Below, piece after piece: positions 6,805-14,304 of a DNA stretch of 18,359 bases. Under the pieces are notes generated by a model. It had not been told where the DNA came from. It made no database searches and was given only the letters and a program-made list of their open reading frames with translations. The stretch's first letter is position 1. Each line of letters begins with the position of its first letter. Source of the stretch: Proteobacteria bacterium UBA1148 (GTDB taxonomy: Bacteria; Pseudomonadota; Gammaproteobacteria; Steroidobacterales; Rariloculaceae); contig DBZY01000078.1 in the NCBI GenBank assembly GCA_002311835.1, forward strand, positions 39,018 to 57,376, in the 5' to 3' direction. Made by a program: the position numbers and the translations under genes.

Positions 6805-7941
6805 CTATTCTGCTGCTGAGTTTTCCTCGTATTCAAGCAACGCTCGTTCGAACTCCTCAAAAATTGCATCGTCGAGACATATATTCTCCTCAAGACGCCA
6901 ATCTACAGTGTCGAAAACTCTGCGTGCTGTCCACGGCTCAGTATAGGCCACTGGATCTTGAACGGTGATATCAATAGTCAACTCATTATCATTACTACGT
7001 CGAATACGCTCCACCAAACGCAGCTGATTACTGTGAGGCAAACCGCGACGATCAAGCCATGTCTTATCATTGAAATTACCGGTCTCCACAACAAGGGTAT
7101 CCCCTTCCCAGTGCCCTACCGATTCTCCCATCCATGAAGGAGGTCTACCTTGGCGATGTTCGCGTCCATCTACAAAAACATGCCGCACGATATGTTGGTA
7201 CTCGTAGACAATCATTACTCGGTCAGGTGTCTGGACGATTTCGAAAGGTGAAGGATGAGCGTAGATTCTCGGTGTACCGGGAGGTAAGCACTGGTAAGCG
7301 GGGTCGTTCGTCTCAGCAACAGCGACTCCGCGGGGGCCAAAGGTGGGTCTTGTTGCTTCAAACCGCTCCCTTGCCCAAGCCGTCATGGACGGCGGCTCCT
7401 CTGTAAATGCGTAGTTTTGATAGGAGGCATCGTAGCGACGCATCCAGACACCGCTCAGGTCCACGCCCGAAATCACCCCCGAAGAACGGGAAGGTGTTCC
7501 CTCCAACGCAACTTCAACCCTTACACCATCTTCATTTCCGCCGAGTAGCACTCTACCGTCCGCACTCATGACTCTGCGAAGGCGAATGGATGGAGCGCCG
7601 TTTCTGGCAACATTACCCATAACTTCAAGCACATCCCCAGGTTGTAGTGTTTCAGTCGTCCAACGAACATTGTTGCTGGCACCACCACCACCCACACCAC
7701 GGGCTAGTCGATTTGGGTTAGTCAATTCTCCCGACCACTCAACGATCTCACCGTTTTCTCCTTGTACGGCGAAATAGATCAGCACGTGTGGAAACACAAA
7801 CTGAAACTTTGTGACCTGGCCACGTAGAGTGGTTGTCTCCCCAGCCGCTTCATACAGAGACCCTCCATGATGTGCGGACAGACTCATACTTGTGAGAAAC
7901 GTTCCAGAAACCAGGAGATTCGCCAAACGCCTTATCCTCAC
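6805..7941 (-). CDS. Two-domain exported DUF6152 protein, GTG start
   Basis: This 378-residue protein starts at GTG 7939-7941, set by AAGGAG (7949-7954) exactly 7 nt upstream. The signal peptide is about residues 1-23 (ending LSA), giving a mature start HHGGS. The first domain (24-125) has LRGQVTKFQFVFPH, where the usual NPH is FPH (His52), and a glycine-rich GVGGGGAS loop. A DLSGVW turn at 161-166 starts the second domain, with QCLPPGTPRIY, HPSPFEIVQTPDRV, FVDGREHRQG and GESVGHWEGDTLVVET. This matches the second domain of the protein at 1693-2754 and a widespread hypothetical family. The gene follows the acetyltransferase gene by 15 nt on the same strand, so it is probably translated from that mRNA. 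It ends tail to tail with the TRAP gene. Confidence 0.87.
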   Translation of the reverse strand: MRIRRLANLLVSGTFLTSMSLSAHHGGSLYEAAGETTTLRGQVTKFQFVFPHVLIYFAVQGENGEIVEWSGELTNPNRLARGVGGGGASNNVRWTTETLQPGDVLEVMGNVARNGAPSIRLRRVMSADGRVLLGGNEDGVRVEVALEGTPSRSSGVISGVDLSGVWMRRYDASYQNYAFTEEPPSMTAWARERFEATRPTFGPRGVAVAETNDPAYQCLPPGTPRIYAHPSPFEIVQTPDRVMIVYEYQHIVRHVFVDGREHRQGRPPSWMGESVGHWEGDTLVVETGNFNDKTWLDRRGLPHSNQLRLVERIRRSNDNELTIDITVQDPVAYTEPWTARRVFDTVDWRLEENICLDDAIFEEFERALLEYEENSAAE

Positions 7942-7956
7942 CTAATCTCTCCTTCT

Positions 7957-8484
7957 TCAGTGCTCTAGAAATGGGGTAAATCGAGAGTCTACCCCATGCC
8001 TAGCATGCACAGGCTCAGGGTTATCTAGGGTAGCCTTAAGGTAGCAAGCTAAACACACAGCGTCCTCCTGCCCTGCGTAGTATCCCATCCGGAAACCGGT
8101 CTCTATAAAACACTGCTTTCTGTAAAAGTCCCGCGCGTTGGAATTACTCGCTCGCACCTCCAAGTGAATAAAAAGCGCCCCAGCTATTTGGGCGGAGGAT
8201 TTGATCCAACCAAGCAAGTCGCGGCCGACTCCTTGGCGCTGGTACGCAGGCCTGACAGCAAGAAGATTTATACGAGCATGGTCGTCCCAGAATTCGGCGG
8301 CAGCGAAACCAATTAGCAGGCGCCCATCTCGTGCTACTAGAACCACACTATCAGGATCAAAAATGCATCTTGCGATCTGGCACTCGGTCCATGTCCACGG
8401 GAGCCCGCGTTCAATCAACTCTCGAGACATAGCTGCAATCGCCGACATGTCTCCCCGCCGCGCGAGACCTAATCTGATACTCAT
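7957..8484 (-). CDS. GNAT-family N-acetyltransferase, RimI-like
   Basis: The protein has 175 residues from ATG 8482-8484; a TTG one codon earlier is too close to the GGAG to be used. The acetyl-CoA loop is in VRPAYQRQGVGRDLL (Q/R-x-x-G-x-G), after the INLLAV strand. The LEVRASNSNARDFYRKQCF segment followed by ETGFRMGYY is characteristic of RimI and related protein N-terminal acetyltransferases, where RimI acetylates ribosomal protein S18. The N-terminal part and a C-terminal tail of about 25 residues differ from E. coli RimI, so another protein or small-molecule acceptor is possible. It is transcribed divergently from the mocA-like gene and lies 15 nt before the DUF6152 gene. Confidence 0.85.
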   Translation of the reverse strand: MSIRLGLARRGDMSAIAAMSRELIERGLPWTWTECQIARCIFDPDSVVLVARDGRLLIGFAAAEFWDDHARINLLAVRPAYQRQGVGRDLLGWIKSSAQIAGALFIHLEVRASNSNARDFYRKQCFIETGFRMGYYAGQEDAVCLACYLKATLDNPEPVHARHGVDSRFTPFLEH

Positions 8485-8638
8485 CAATCTCCGTGTCTAC
8501 TTTCTGTAGCGATACTTTATATACGGGATAGACTAACTCATTCTGTAATCGCAACTGATGGCGAGGCAAGCTTCTTCGATGGGTTTTTATCGTTGCGCTG
8601 CTTACACAGAGCTTCTTTACCGCTCCTAGCTATAGAGC

Positions 8639-9280
8639 ATGCGTTATAGTTCCCATATGATCGACTCAGGCCGTCATCAACCGAGCGGTCTCTGGAGCTT
8701 GATTCTAGCGGCCGGAGGTTCCAGTCGACTAGGGACACCAAAGCAACTGCTACGGATTCACGCTCAACCACTACTGTGTCGCGCCATCATGGCCGCCGAA
8801 AACAATACGCCCGACCAGGTTTTGGTAGTGCTGGGTGCCCACGCCTTGAAACTGAGGTTGCTACTTAACCGTCGTCATCCCAACGTTTACACGATCACCA
8901 ATACTAACTGGTTGAATGGAATGGCCAGCTCTCTGGCAGTCGGGCTGTCCGCACTGCCCGCACGAGCCAGCGCCGCGCTACTGATCCTGAGTGATCAACC
9001 AGGTGTCAATGCACAATCTCTCCGGCGACTCGTACACGCCTGGAACATTCGTCCGAGGCAAGCGGTGGCCGCTCACTACGAAGGTCGGTCTGGAGCACCG
9101 GCCGTAATCCCTCGTAAGCTTTGGGCAATAGCCAAAAAGTTCACCGGTGATATTGGAGCACGGCACTTGCTAAGGGATGGAGATATAGTCCCGACTATCG
9201 TACCGATGCCAGAAGCCGTATTCGACGTGGATACCGAACAAGACCAAGCACGTCTAGCAAACAGAGATTTCCGCCGCTAG
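8639..9280 (+). CDS. mocA: MocA-like molybdenum cofactor nucleotidyltransferase
   Basis: This 213-residue protein opens, after about 17 residues, with the NTP-transferase signature LAAGGSSRLGTPKQLL (23-38). Next come VLVVLGAH, the NTNWLNGMASSLAVGL segment, LLILSDQPGVNA (metal/nucleotide-binding Asp) and a GDIGARHLL motif near the end. This set is typical of MocA, which adds CMP to Mo-molybdopterin to form the cytosine-dinucleotide cofactor of xanthine-dehydrogenase-family enzymes. The related MobA (GMP transfer) is less like this sequence. Neither possible start (8639 or 8657) has a clear ribosome-binding site, so the N-terminus is uncertain. The gene converges on moaE, and their stop codons overlap in the palindrome CTAG. 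Confidence 0.83.
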   Translation: MRYSSHMIDSGRHQPSGLWSLILAAGGSSRLGTPKQLLRIHAQPLLCRAIMAAENNTPDQVLVVLGAHALKLRLLLNRRHPNVYTITNTNWLNGMASSLAVGLSALPARASAALLILSDQPGVNAQSLRRLVHAWNIRPRQAVAAHYEGRSGAPAVIPRKLWAIAKKFTGDIGARHLLRDGDIVPTIVPMPEAVFDVDTEQDQARLANRDFRR

Positions 9281-9714
9281 GCGTCATCCAAAGTTTTGCC
9301 GGTCACACAGTTGATCCAATCCGAGTGACCGTCTCGGTAATACTCTTTCTTCCAGATCGGTAGGCGCTGCTTAAGCTGATCAATGATGTAGCGACAACCT
9401 TCAAACGCGGCGCCACGATGAGGAGCGCTCACACCCACCCATACCGCACAATCGCCGATTTCCAGGTGTCCTACACGGTGGCAACTCATGGCGGCCAAGA
9501 GTTCAAATCGCTCAAGGGCCTCTGCTAAGATTGCCTCGCCCTCGCTAACGGCAAGAGGCCCGTGGGCCTCATACTCAAGGGATGTCACGTCCTGACCCTC
9601 GTTCGTATTACGTACCCAGCCCTCAAAAGACGCACACGCGCCAGCAGAGTCATCTCGCAGCGTTTGGATTAGCTCGGTGACATCAATGGGTTTCTCGATA
9701 ATCTCAAAGGTCAT
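9277..9714 (-). CDS. moaE: Molybdopterin synthase catalytic subunit MoaE
   Basis: The 145-residue length matches MoaE (about 150). Diagnostic segments are GACASFEGWVRNTNEG (24-39), LEYEAH, HRVGHLEIGDCAVWVGVSAPHR (79-100) and AFEGCRYIIDQLKQRLPIWKKE (103-124), which carries the catalytic lysines near K115 and K122/K123. With MoaD it converts cyclic pyranopterin monophosphate to molybdopterin by inserting two sulfurs. It is last of the moaA-C-D-E series and starts 16 nt after the moaD stop. Its 3' end overlaps the stop codon of the convergent mocA-like gene by 4 nt, so no dedicated terminator lies between them. Confidence 0.95.
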   Translation of the reverse strand: MTFEIIEKPIDVTELIQTLRDDSAGACASFEGWVRNTNEGQDVTSLEYEAHGPLAVSEGEAILAEALERFELLAAMSCHRVGHLEIGDCAVWVGVSAPHRGAAFEGCRYIIDQLKQRLPIWKKEYYRDGHSDWINCVTGKTLDDA

Positions 9715-9730
9715 CGATTAACCAACCCTT

Positions 9731-9973
9731 TCAACCTCCGGCAACAGGGGGAAAGAACAAAATGACGTCACCATCCGTAAGCTCTTCCTCCCAGCCTGCA
9801 AGTTCGTCATTGATTGCAATCTTGCAGCGCGCCATAGAATCAGCAAAGCCGTGACGAGTAGCAATCTCGGCGAAAAGCTCTCCCGCTGTAGCTGCATCGG
9901 TAGAGAGAGTTTCTGTGTCCTGTCCCACCTGCTCACGGAAAACCGCAAAATATCTTGCAGTTACACCAATCAT
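9731..9973 (-). CDS. moaD: Molybdopterin synthase sulfur carrier MoaD
   Basis: The 80-residue protein has the ubiquitin-like MoaD pattern: ARYFAVFREQVG, TAGELFAEIATRHG, CKIAINDELAG, GDVILFFPPVAGG. The C-terminal Gly-Gly is the site that is adenylated and then thiocarboxylated to deliver sulfur to MoaE. A longer reading from 10099 lies inside moaC and is not homologous to MoaD, so ATG 9971-9973 is used. No good ribosome-binding site is seen. Only 4 nt separate it from the moaC stop, so translational coupling to moaC is likely. Confidence 0.93.
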   Translation of the reverse strand: MIGVTARYFAVFREQVGQDTETLSTDAATAGELFAEIATRHGFADSMARCKIAINDELAGWEEELTDGDVILFFPPVAGG

Positions 9974-9977
9974 ATTT

Positions 9978-10451
9978 TTATTTTTGCGCTTCGTTGTAAT
10001 CAGCCTTGCCGCCTGTCTTAGAAATAAGCGCCACATCACGGATTTGTATACCGTGGGAGAGCGATTTGCACATATCGTAGACCGTAAGTGCGGTAGCAAC
10101 CACGCCTGTTAATGCCTCCATTTCAACGCCCGTCTTGTGAGTTGCTCTTACGGAGCACTGAATAACCAACTCCCTTGCTGTGTTCCACTCGATCGTGATC
10201 GAACAGTCTTCGAGCGGGATGAGATGACAGAATGGGATAAACTCATGAGTTCGCTTTGCAGCTAGGACACCGGCAACAATCGCGGTATCGACAACCGGCC
10301 CCTTCTTGGTCTGCAGCACATCCTCCCCACTTTTAAAAGCTTCCTCGGGAAATATAACCACGGCACGAGCGCTCGCGGTTCGGTGGGTCACAGCCTTGTC
10401 GCCCACATCAACCATGGTGGGGCGATTATCCTCATTGATGTGAGTGAACAC
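9978..10451 (-). CDS. moaC: Cyclic pyranopterin monophosphate synthase MoaC
   Basis: This 157-residue protein matches MoaC in length and sequence: FTHIN...MVDVGDKAVTHRTASA at the N-terminus, KKGPVVDTAIVAGVLAAKRTHEFIPFCHLIPL (49-80), VEMEALTGVVATALTVYDMCKS with the active-site Asp126 and Lys129, and the final SKTGGKADY. MoaC converts the MoaA product to cyclic pyranopterin monophosphate. It starts with GTG at 10449-10451 immediately after the moaA TGA, with no base between, so expression is probably coupled to moaA. The FTHIN sequence just after the GTG aligns with the known MoaC N-terminus and supports this start. Confidence 0.95.
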   Translation of the reverse strand: MFTHINEDNRPTMVDVGDKAVTHRTASARAVVIFPEEAFKSGEDVLQTKKGPVVDTAIVAGVLAAKRTHEFIPFCHLIPLEDCSITIEWNTARELVIQCSVRATHKTGVEMEALTGVVATALTVYDMCKSLSHGIQIRDVALISKTGGKADYNEAQK

Positions 10452-11552
10452 TCAACCGCCCATCCTGTACATCTCAATCCGGGATTTTGAGACCTTTTTC
10501 GTTGTTTCTTTACCACGTTGCTCACTGTAACGATCCGTACGATGTCTCCACAAATTCTGGAGTAGCCCGATTAAATCTGCATCGCTCGCACCGGCACGTA
10601 ACTGTTCGCGCACACAGATGCCCTGTTTCGCAAATAGGCACGTATAGATTGTGCCGTCTGCTGAGAGTCGTGCACGGTGACAATCACCACAAAAAGGTTC
10701 ACTTACTGAAGAAATAAAACCAATCTCACCCTGACCGTCTTCAAAGACATAGCGCTGCGCCACTTCACCACGATAGTTTGGTTCAACAGGCTTCAGGGAC
10801 CAGCGTTCGTCAATCTGTTCCATTAGAACCTTTGAGGTCACAACTTCGTCGAGACGCCATCCGTTTAACGTGCCTACATCCATATACTCGATGAAACGTA
10901 CGATGGCCCCGGAACCACGGAAATGATCAACCAAATCTAGAACCGTATGATCGTTCTTACTCTTTTGAACCACAACGTTGAGCTTGATTGGTGACAACCC
11001 CACAATACGCGCCGCCTCAACCCCCTTCAGTACGTTAGCGATGTTGCCTTTCTCCCCGCTCATCTGTTTGAAAACCGCATCATCTAAACTATCTAAGCTG
11101 ATAGTGATCCGCTTTAAGCCGGCTGCTTTAAGCTCTCCAGCAAGGCCCGCAAGCAAAGCACCATTTGTGGTCAGCGCAAGATCTAAACCAGGTAACTCAT
11201 TTAGGCCGCTCACGATTTCGACAATATCTCTGCGAAGCAGGGGTTCCCCACCAGTTACTCGGAGCTTCGTCACACCCAATTGCATAAATAAGCCAGCAAC
11301 ACGTTTGATCTCCCCAGGAGTCAACCAATGACGTCGAGGTAGAAACTCATAACCGTCCCCATAGACTTCGTCGGGCATACAGTAGGGACACCGATAATTA
11401 CAGCGATCGATAACAGAGATTCGAAGATCTCGTAGAGGACGGTTCCAAGTGTCCTTCACATCTCCGGAAGCCGTTAATTGAGTTACGCTACTGTTCATCT
11501 CGAATATACTACTCCATCCCATCAAGTAGGTCCGATTCTCTCTCCGTGCCAT
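10452..11552 (-). CDS. moaA: GTP 3',8-cyclase MoaA (radical SAM)
   Basis: The 366-residue protein carries the radical-SAM cluster CNYRCPYC (C51, C55, C58) and the second 4Fe-4S cluster CGDC...C (C288, C291, C305). It also has TGGEPLLRRDI, NVVVQK, and the C-terminal GG (365-366) needed for activity in known MoaA. It catalyses the first step of molybdenum cofactor synthesis from GTP. The ATG at 11550-11552 is preferred because AAAGGAG (11561-11567) lies 8 nt upstream. This gives about 18 more N-terminal residues than a start at 11498, which would better fit usual MoaA length but lacks a ribosome-binding site. It is first of the moaA-moaC-moaD-moaE operon and diverges from the transporter gene. 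Confidence 0.95.
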   Translation of the reverse strand: MARRENRTYLMGWSSIFEMNSSVTQLTASGDVKDTWNRPLRDLRISVIDRCNYRCPYCMPDEVYGDGYEFLPRRHWLTPGEIKRVAGLFMQLGVTKLRVTGGEPLLRRDIVEIVSGLNELPGLDLALTTNGALLAGLAGELKAAGLKRITISLDSLDDAVFKQMSGEKGNIANVLKGVEAARIVGLSPIKLNVVVQKSKNDHTVLDLVDHFRGSGAIVRFIEYMDVGTLNGWRLDEVVTSKVLMEQIDERWSLKPVEPNYRGEVAQRYVFEDGQGEIGFISSVSEPFCGDCHRARLSADGTIYTCLFAKQGICVREQLRAGASDADLIGLLQNLWRHRTDRYSEQRGKETTKKVSKSRIEMYRMGG

Positions 11553-11565
11553 GGCTTAAGCTCCT

Positions 11566-11594
11566 TTGGCAACCCGCTTGATCCTTTGTATTTT
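11566..11594 (+). promoter_or_regulatory. Predicted sigma70 promoter of the queuosine-precursor transporter
   Basis: TTGGCA (11566-11571) and TATTTT (11589-11594) are separated by exactly 17 nt. Transcription would begin near 11601, about 13 nt before ATG 11614, supporting that ATG over an upstream TTG at 11566. The -35 box overlaps the moaA ribosome-binding site on the other strand. Confidence 0.4.
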
Positions 11595-11613
11595 TGCTCG
11601 GACACATGGTTTT

Positions 11614-12384
11614 ATGATTCCTGATTCGATCGCCTCTTTTTTTTATGAAAATCAAAACCTATTGTGGCTGATCACGCTCACACTCGATCTCTCTATAACA
11701 CTCCTGATGTACCGGTTTTTTGGTCGGCCGGGACTGATTGCTTCAATCGTATTAGCGATCCTATTAGCGAACCTGCACGGCCCAAAGCTGACTGTGATTA
11801 TGGGAATGGAGACTAGCCTGGGAGTAATTTTTTATTCCAGTATTTTCTTCGCAACTGATCTGCTCAGTGAAAAACATGGCCGTGCAGCAGCCACTCAAGC
11901 AGTTCTTCTTGGGTTTGGCGTGAGCGTCGTCATCGTAATTATGATGAGCATGAGCCTCCTTTATCTTCCTTCAACGCGCCCAGAGTCAATCGTATTTTCA
12001 AGTGAAATTCACCAGGCTTTCTCTAGAATTATGGATTTTACTCCGCGGTTCGTACTCGGTTCGCTGTTTGCATATTTGGTCAGCCAGAGCTTTGATGTCT
12101 GGTTCTTTCATCAGGTAAAAAAATGGACTGATGGAAAGCACCTGTGGATACGCAACAATCTTTCAACAATCACATCTCAGGCGCTCGACACTGCAATCTT
12201 TACTGTTGTTGTGTGGTGGGGAATTTTTGATCTTGAGACAGCATTTCAGCTTGCACTAGCCCAATACTCTTTTAAGGTTTTCATCGCAGCATTCGATACC
12301 CCATTTATCTACTGGGCAAGAAGCTGGGATGTTTCCCCATTGAAAACTGGCAACCCATACACAGCGCAAGATGCCAGAGAATAA
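11614..12384 (+). CDS. Queuosine-precursor transporter, VUT (YhhQ/DUF165) family
   Basis: This 256-residue integral membrane protein has about six hydrophobic segments. The VUT family signature is clear: FFATDLLSEKHG in the middle, then SQSFDVWFFHQVKKWTDGKHLWIRNN, LSTITSQALDTAIFTVVVWWG and YSFKVFIAAFDTPFIYW. Characterised members import 7-deazaguanine precursors of the tRNA base queuosine. Placement in that family is firm; the exact substrate is inferred. An in-frame TTG at 11566 would add 16 residues, but ATG 11614 fits the predicted promoter. It converges on glnS with an 18-nt gap and no visible terminator. A tRNA-modification precursor importer beside a tRNA synthetase is probably coincidental. 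Confidence 0.9.
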   Translation: MIPDSIASFFYENQNLLWLITLTLDLSITLLMYRFFGRPGLIASIVLAILLANLHGPKLTVIMGMETSLGVIFYSSIFFATDLLSEKHGRAAATQAVLLGFGVSVVIVIMMSMSLLYLPSTRPESIVFSSEIHQAFSRIMDFTPRFVLGSLFAYLVSQSFDVWFFHQVKKWTDGKHLWIRNNLSTITSQALDTAIFTVVVWWGIFDLETAFQLALAQYSFKVFIAAFDTPFIYWARSWDVSPLKTGNPYTAQDARE

Positions 12385-12402
12385 TGTTTTGTATGTAACC
12401 CC

Positions 12403-14109
12403 TTAGCCAGCTGTACCGAATTTCTGTAACGCCTGATGCTCCATTTTTGCCCATGAGTTTCTCAGGGTTACGGTGCGCGTGAATACGAGTTGGTTCGTAT
12501 CTGAGAGCTCAGCATCAATCATAAAGTAGCCCTGACGTTCGAATTGAAAACGTTCTTCTGGCTGTGCCTGAGCAAGCGCTGGCTCCAAAGCTGCGTCAAC
12601 CAAAACCTCTAACGAATCCGGATTGAGATGCTGTTTGAAGTTATCCGCACCACGATCAGGGTACGGTGATGCGAATAAACGGTCATATAAACGAACTTCA
12701 GAACAAAATGCATGTTTTGCAGAAACCCAGTGGATCGTCCCCTTCACCTTTCTCTGCCCTTGCCCCGTCCCACTTCGAGTTGAGGGGTCATAACTACAGT
12801 GCAACTCAATGATTTCACCAGATGGGTCCTTAATTACATCTTCGCACTTTATGATGTAGGCATAACGCAACCGGACCTCTACCCCTGGACTCAAGCGGCG
12901 AAACTTGCCAGGCGGATCTTCCTCGAAGTCATCACGTTCGATGTAAATTTCTCGGCACAATGGAACCTGCCTAAATCCAAGCTCCGGACGGTTTGGGTGG
13001 TTGGCTGCCTCCAACCATTCTTCACCGTCATCTGGATAGTTACTGATAACGACCTTTAATGGCTTCAGTACTGCAAAACGCCGGGGCGCTGTGTCATTCA
13101 ACTCCTCTCGAATGCAGTTTTCTAGCGCACCAAGTTCGATCACGTTCTCCTTCTTCGTAATACCAATACGCCCGATGAAATCTCGAATTGACGCAGCGGT
13201 ATAACCACGACGTCTCATTCCCGAGAGAGTTGGCATCCGAGGATCATCCCAACCCTGTACATGACCTTCGTCAACTAGTTGAGCAAGTTTGCGCTTACTC
13301 ATAACAGTAAACATTAGATTGAACCGAGAAAACTCTATTTGGCGAGGAGAATGTGGGACGGGAAGGTTTTCAAGAAACCACTCGTATAGCGGGCGATGGT
13401 CCTCAAACTCTAGCGTACAGAACGAGTGGGTTGTCCCTTCCAACGCATCCGACAATGTGTGGGCAAAATCGTACATTGGATAAATACACCATTTATCACC
13501 AGTACGCTGGTGTGTAATCTTTCGAATACGGTAAAGCGTTGGATCGCGCAGATTAAGATTGGGCGATGCCATATCGATCTTGGCGCGCAGCACATGCTCG
13601 CCTTCTTCAAATTCGCCTTGCTCCATGGCAGAAAATAGCCGCAGATTCTCGTTTACTGAGCGGTTACGATAAGGACTGTTCTTACCCGACTCCGTGAGTG
13701 TTCCGCGGAGCGTACGAATTTCCTCTGCGCTAAGGCTATCAACGTAGGCCTTACCACTTTCAATTAGATTTATCGCAAAATTGTGAAGCTCCTGGAAATA
13801 ATCAGACGCGTGCGCGAGCCGATCTCCCCAGTCGTAACCAAGCCAACGAACGTCTTTCTGAATAGCCTCCACATACTCAATGTCTTCCTTCTCAGGATTA
13901 GTGTCGTCAAAGCGCATATAACATTGACCGCCGAATTCTTGAGCAATGTCAAAGTCCAGACAGATTGCTTTTGCGTGCCCAATGTGAAGATAACCATTCG
14001 GTTCTGGTGGAAACCGCGTTTGAACGCGCCCACTGTGTCTGCCTTCCTCAACATCAGCTGCAACGATGTGACGAATAAAATCTTTGCCCGGTGCCTCATC
14101 AGTATTCAT
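12403..14109 (-). CDS. glnS: Glutaminyl-tRNA synthetase
   Basis: The 568-residue length fits bacterial GlnRS (about 555). The class I HIGH motif is at 42-45 in PPEPNGYLHIGHAK, and the KMSKS-equivalent VMSKRK is at 269-274. MRFDDTNPEKEDIEYV (65-80) and RTGDKWCIYPMYDFAH are typical of GlnRS. The C-terminal anticodon-binding beta-barrels include GTGQGQRKVKGTIHWVS and end with FERQGYFMIDAEL. It charges tRNA-Gln directly with glutamine, so this organism need not rely on the transamidation route. No clear ribosome-binding site is seen before ATG 14107-14109. A good promoter match lies just upstream. Confidence 0.97.
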   Translation of the reverse strand: MNTDEAPGKDFIRHIVAADVEEGRHSGRVQTRFPPEPNGYLHIGHAKAICLDFDIAQEFGGQCYMRFDDTNPEKEDIEYVEAIQKDVRWLGYDWGDRLAHASDYFQELHNFAINLIESGKAYVDSLSAEEIRTLRGTLTESGKNSPYRNRSVNENLRLFSAMEQGEFEEGEHVLRAKIDMASPNLNLRDPTLYRIRKITHQRTGDKWCIYPMYDFAHTLSDALEGTTHSFCTLEFEDHRPLYEWFLENLPVPHSPRQIEFSRFNLMFTVMSKRKLAQLVDEGHVQGWDDPRMPTLSGMRRRGYTAASIRDFIGRIGITKKENVIELGALENCIREELNDTAPRRFAVLKPLKVVISNYPDDGEEWLEAANHPNRPELGFRQVPLCREIYIERDDFEEDPPGKFRRLSPGVEVRLRYAYIIKCEDVIKDPSGEIIELHCSYDPSTRSGTGQGQRKVKGTIHWVSAKHAFCSEVRLYDRLFASPYPDRGADNFKQHLNPDSLEVLVDAALEPALAQAQPEERFQFERQGYFMIDAELSDTNQLVFTRTVTLRNSWAKMEHQALQKFGTAG

Positions 14110-14137
14110 ACAAGCAATTGTCGTTCATGGATGCCCC

Positions 14138-14166
14138 ATTACACAATTGAAGGCGTACATTGTCGA
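14138..14166 (-). promoter_or_regulatory. Predicted sigma70 promoter of glnS
   Basis: On the minus strand TCGACA (14161-14166) and TGTAAT (14138-14143) are each one base from consensus and separated by exactly 17 nt. Transcription would start near 14131, leaving an untranslated leader of about 22 nt before the glnS ATG. Confidence 0.5.
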
Positions 14167-14304
14167 GAAATCAGGCTCTTTTAGGAGTTCGGAGAGAAAT
14201 CCCGGCATGTGACGCTGATCCAAAAACCTTATTTCATTGAAGCAACTGACATTGAAGTCCCCGTTTCCTTTCGACAACAGCCGATGAATGGCAGAATGAG
14301 GGTT

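Noticed and set aside
11553..11613. Molybdenum cofactor riboswitch before moaA
   Set aside because: The gap to the divergent gene is only 61 bases and shows no multi-stem structure, so a riboswitch of that class cannot fit.
14114..14148. Inverted CAATTGT/ACAATTG near the glnS promoter, considered as an operator
   Set aside because: CAATTG is itself a palindrome, common in AT-rich spacers, and the arms are only seven bases with a long spacer.
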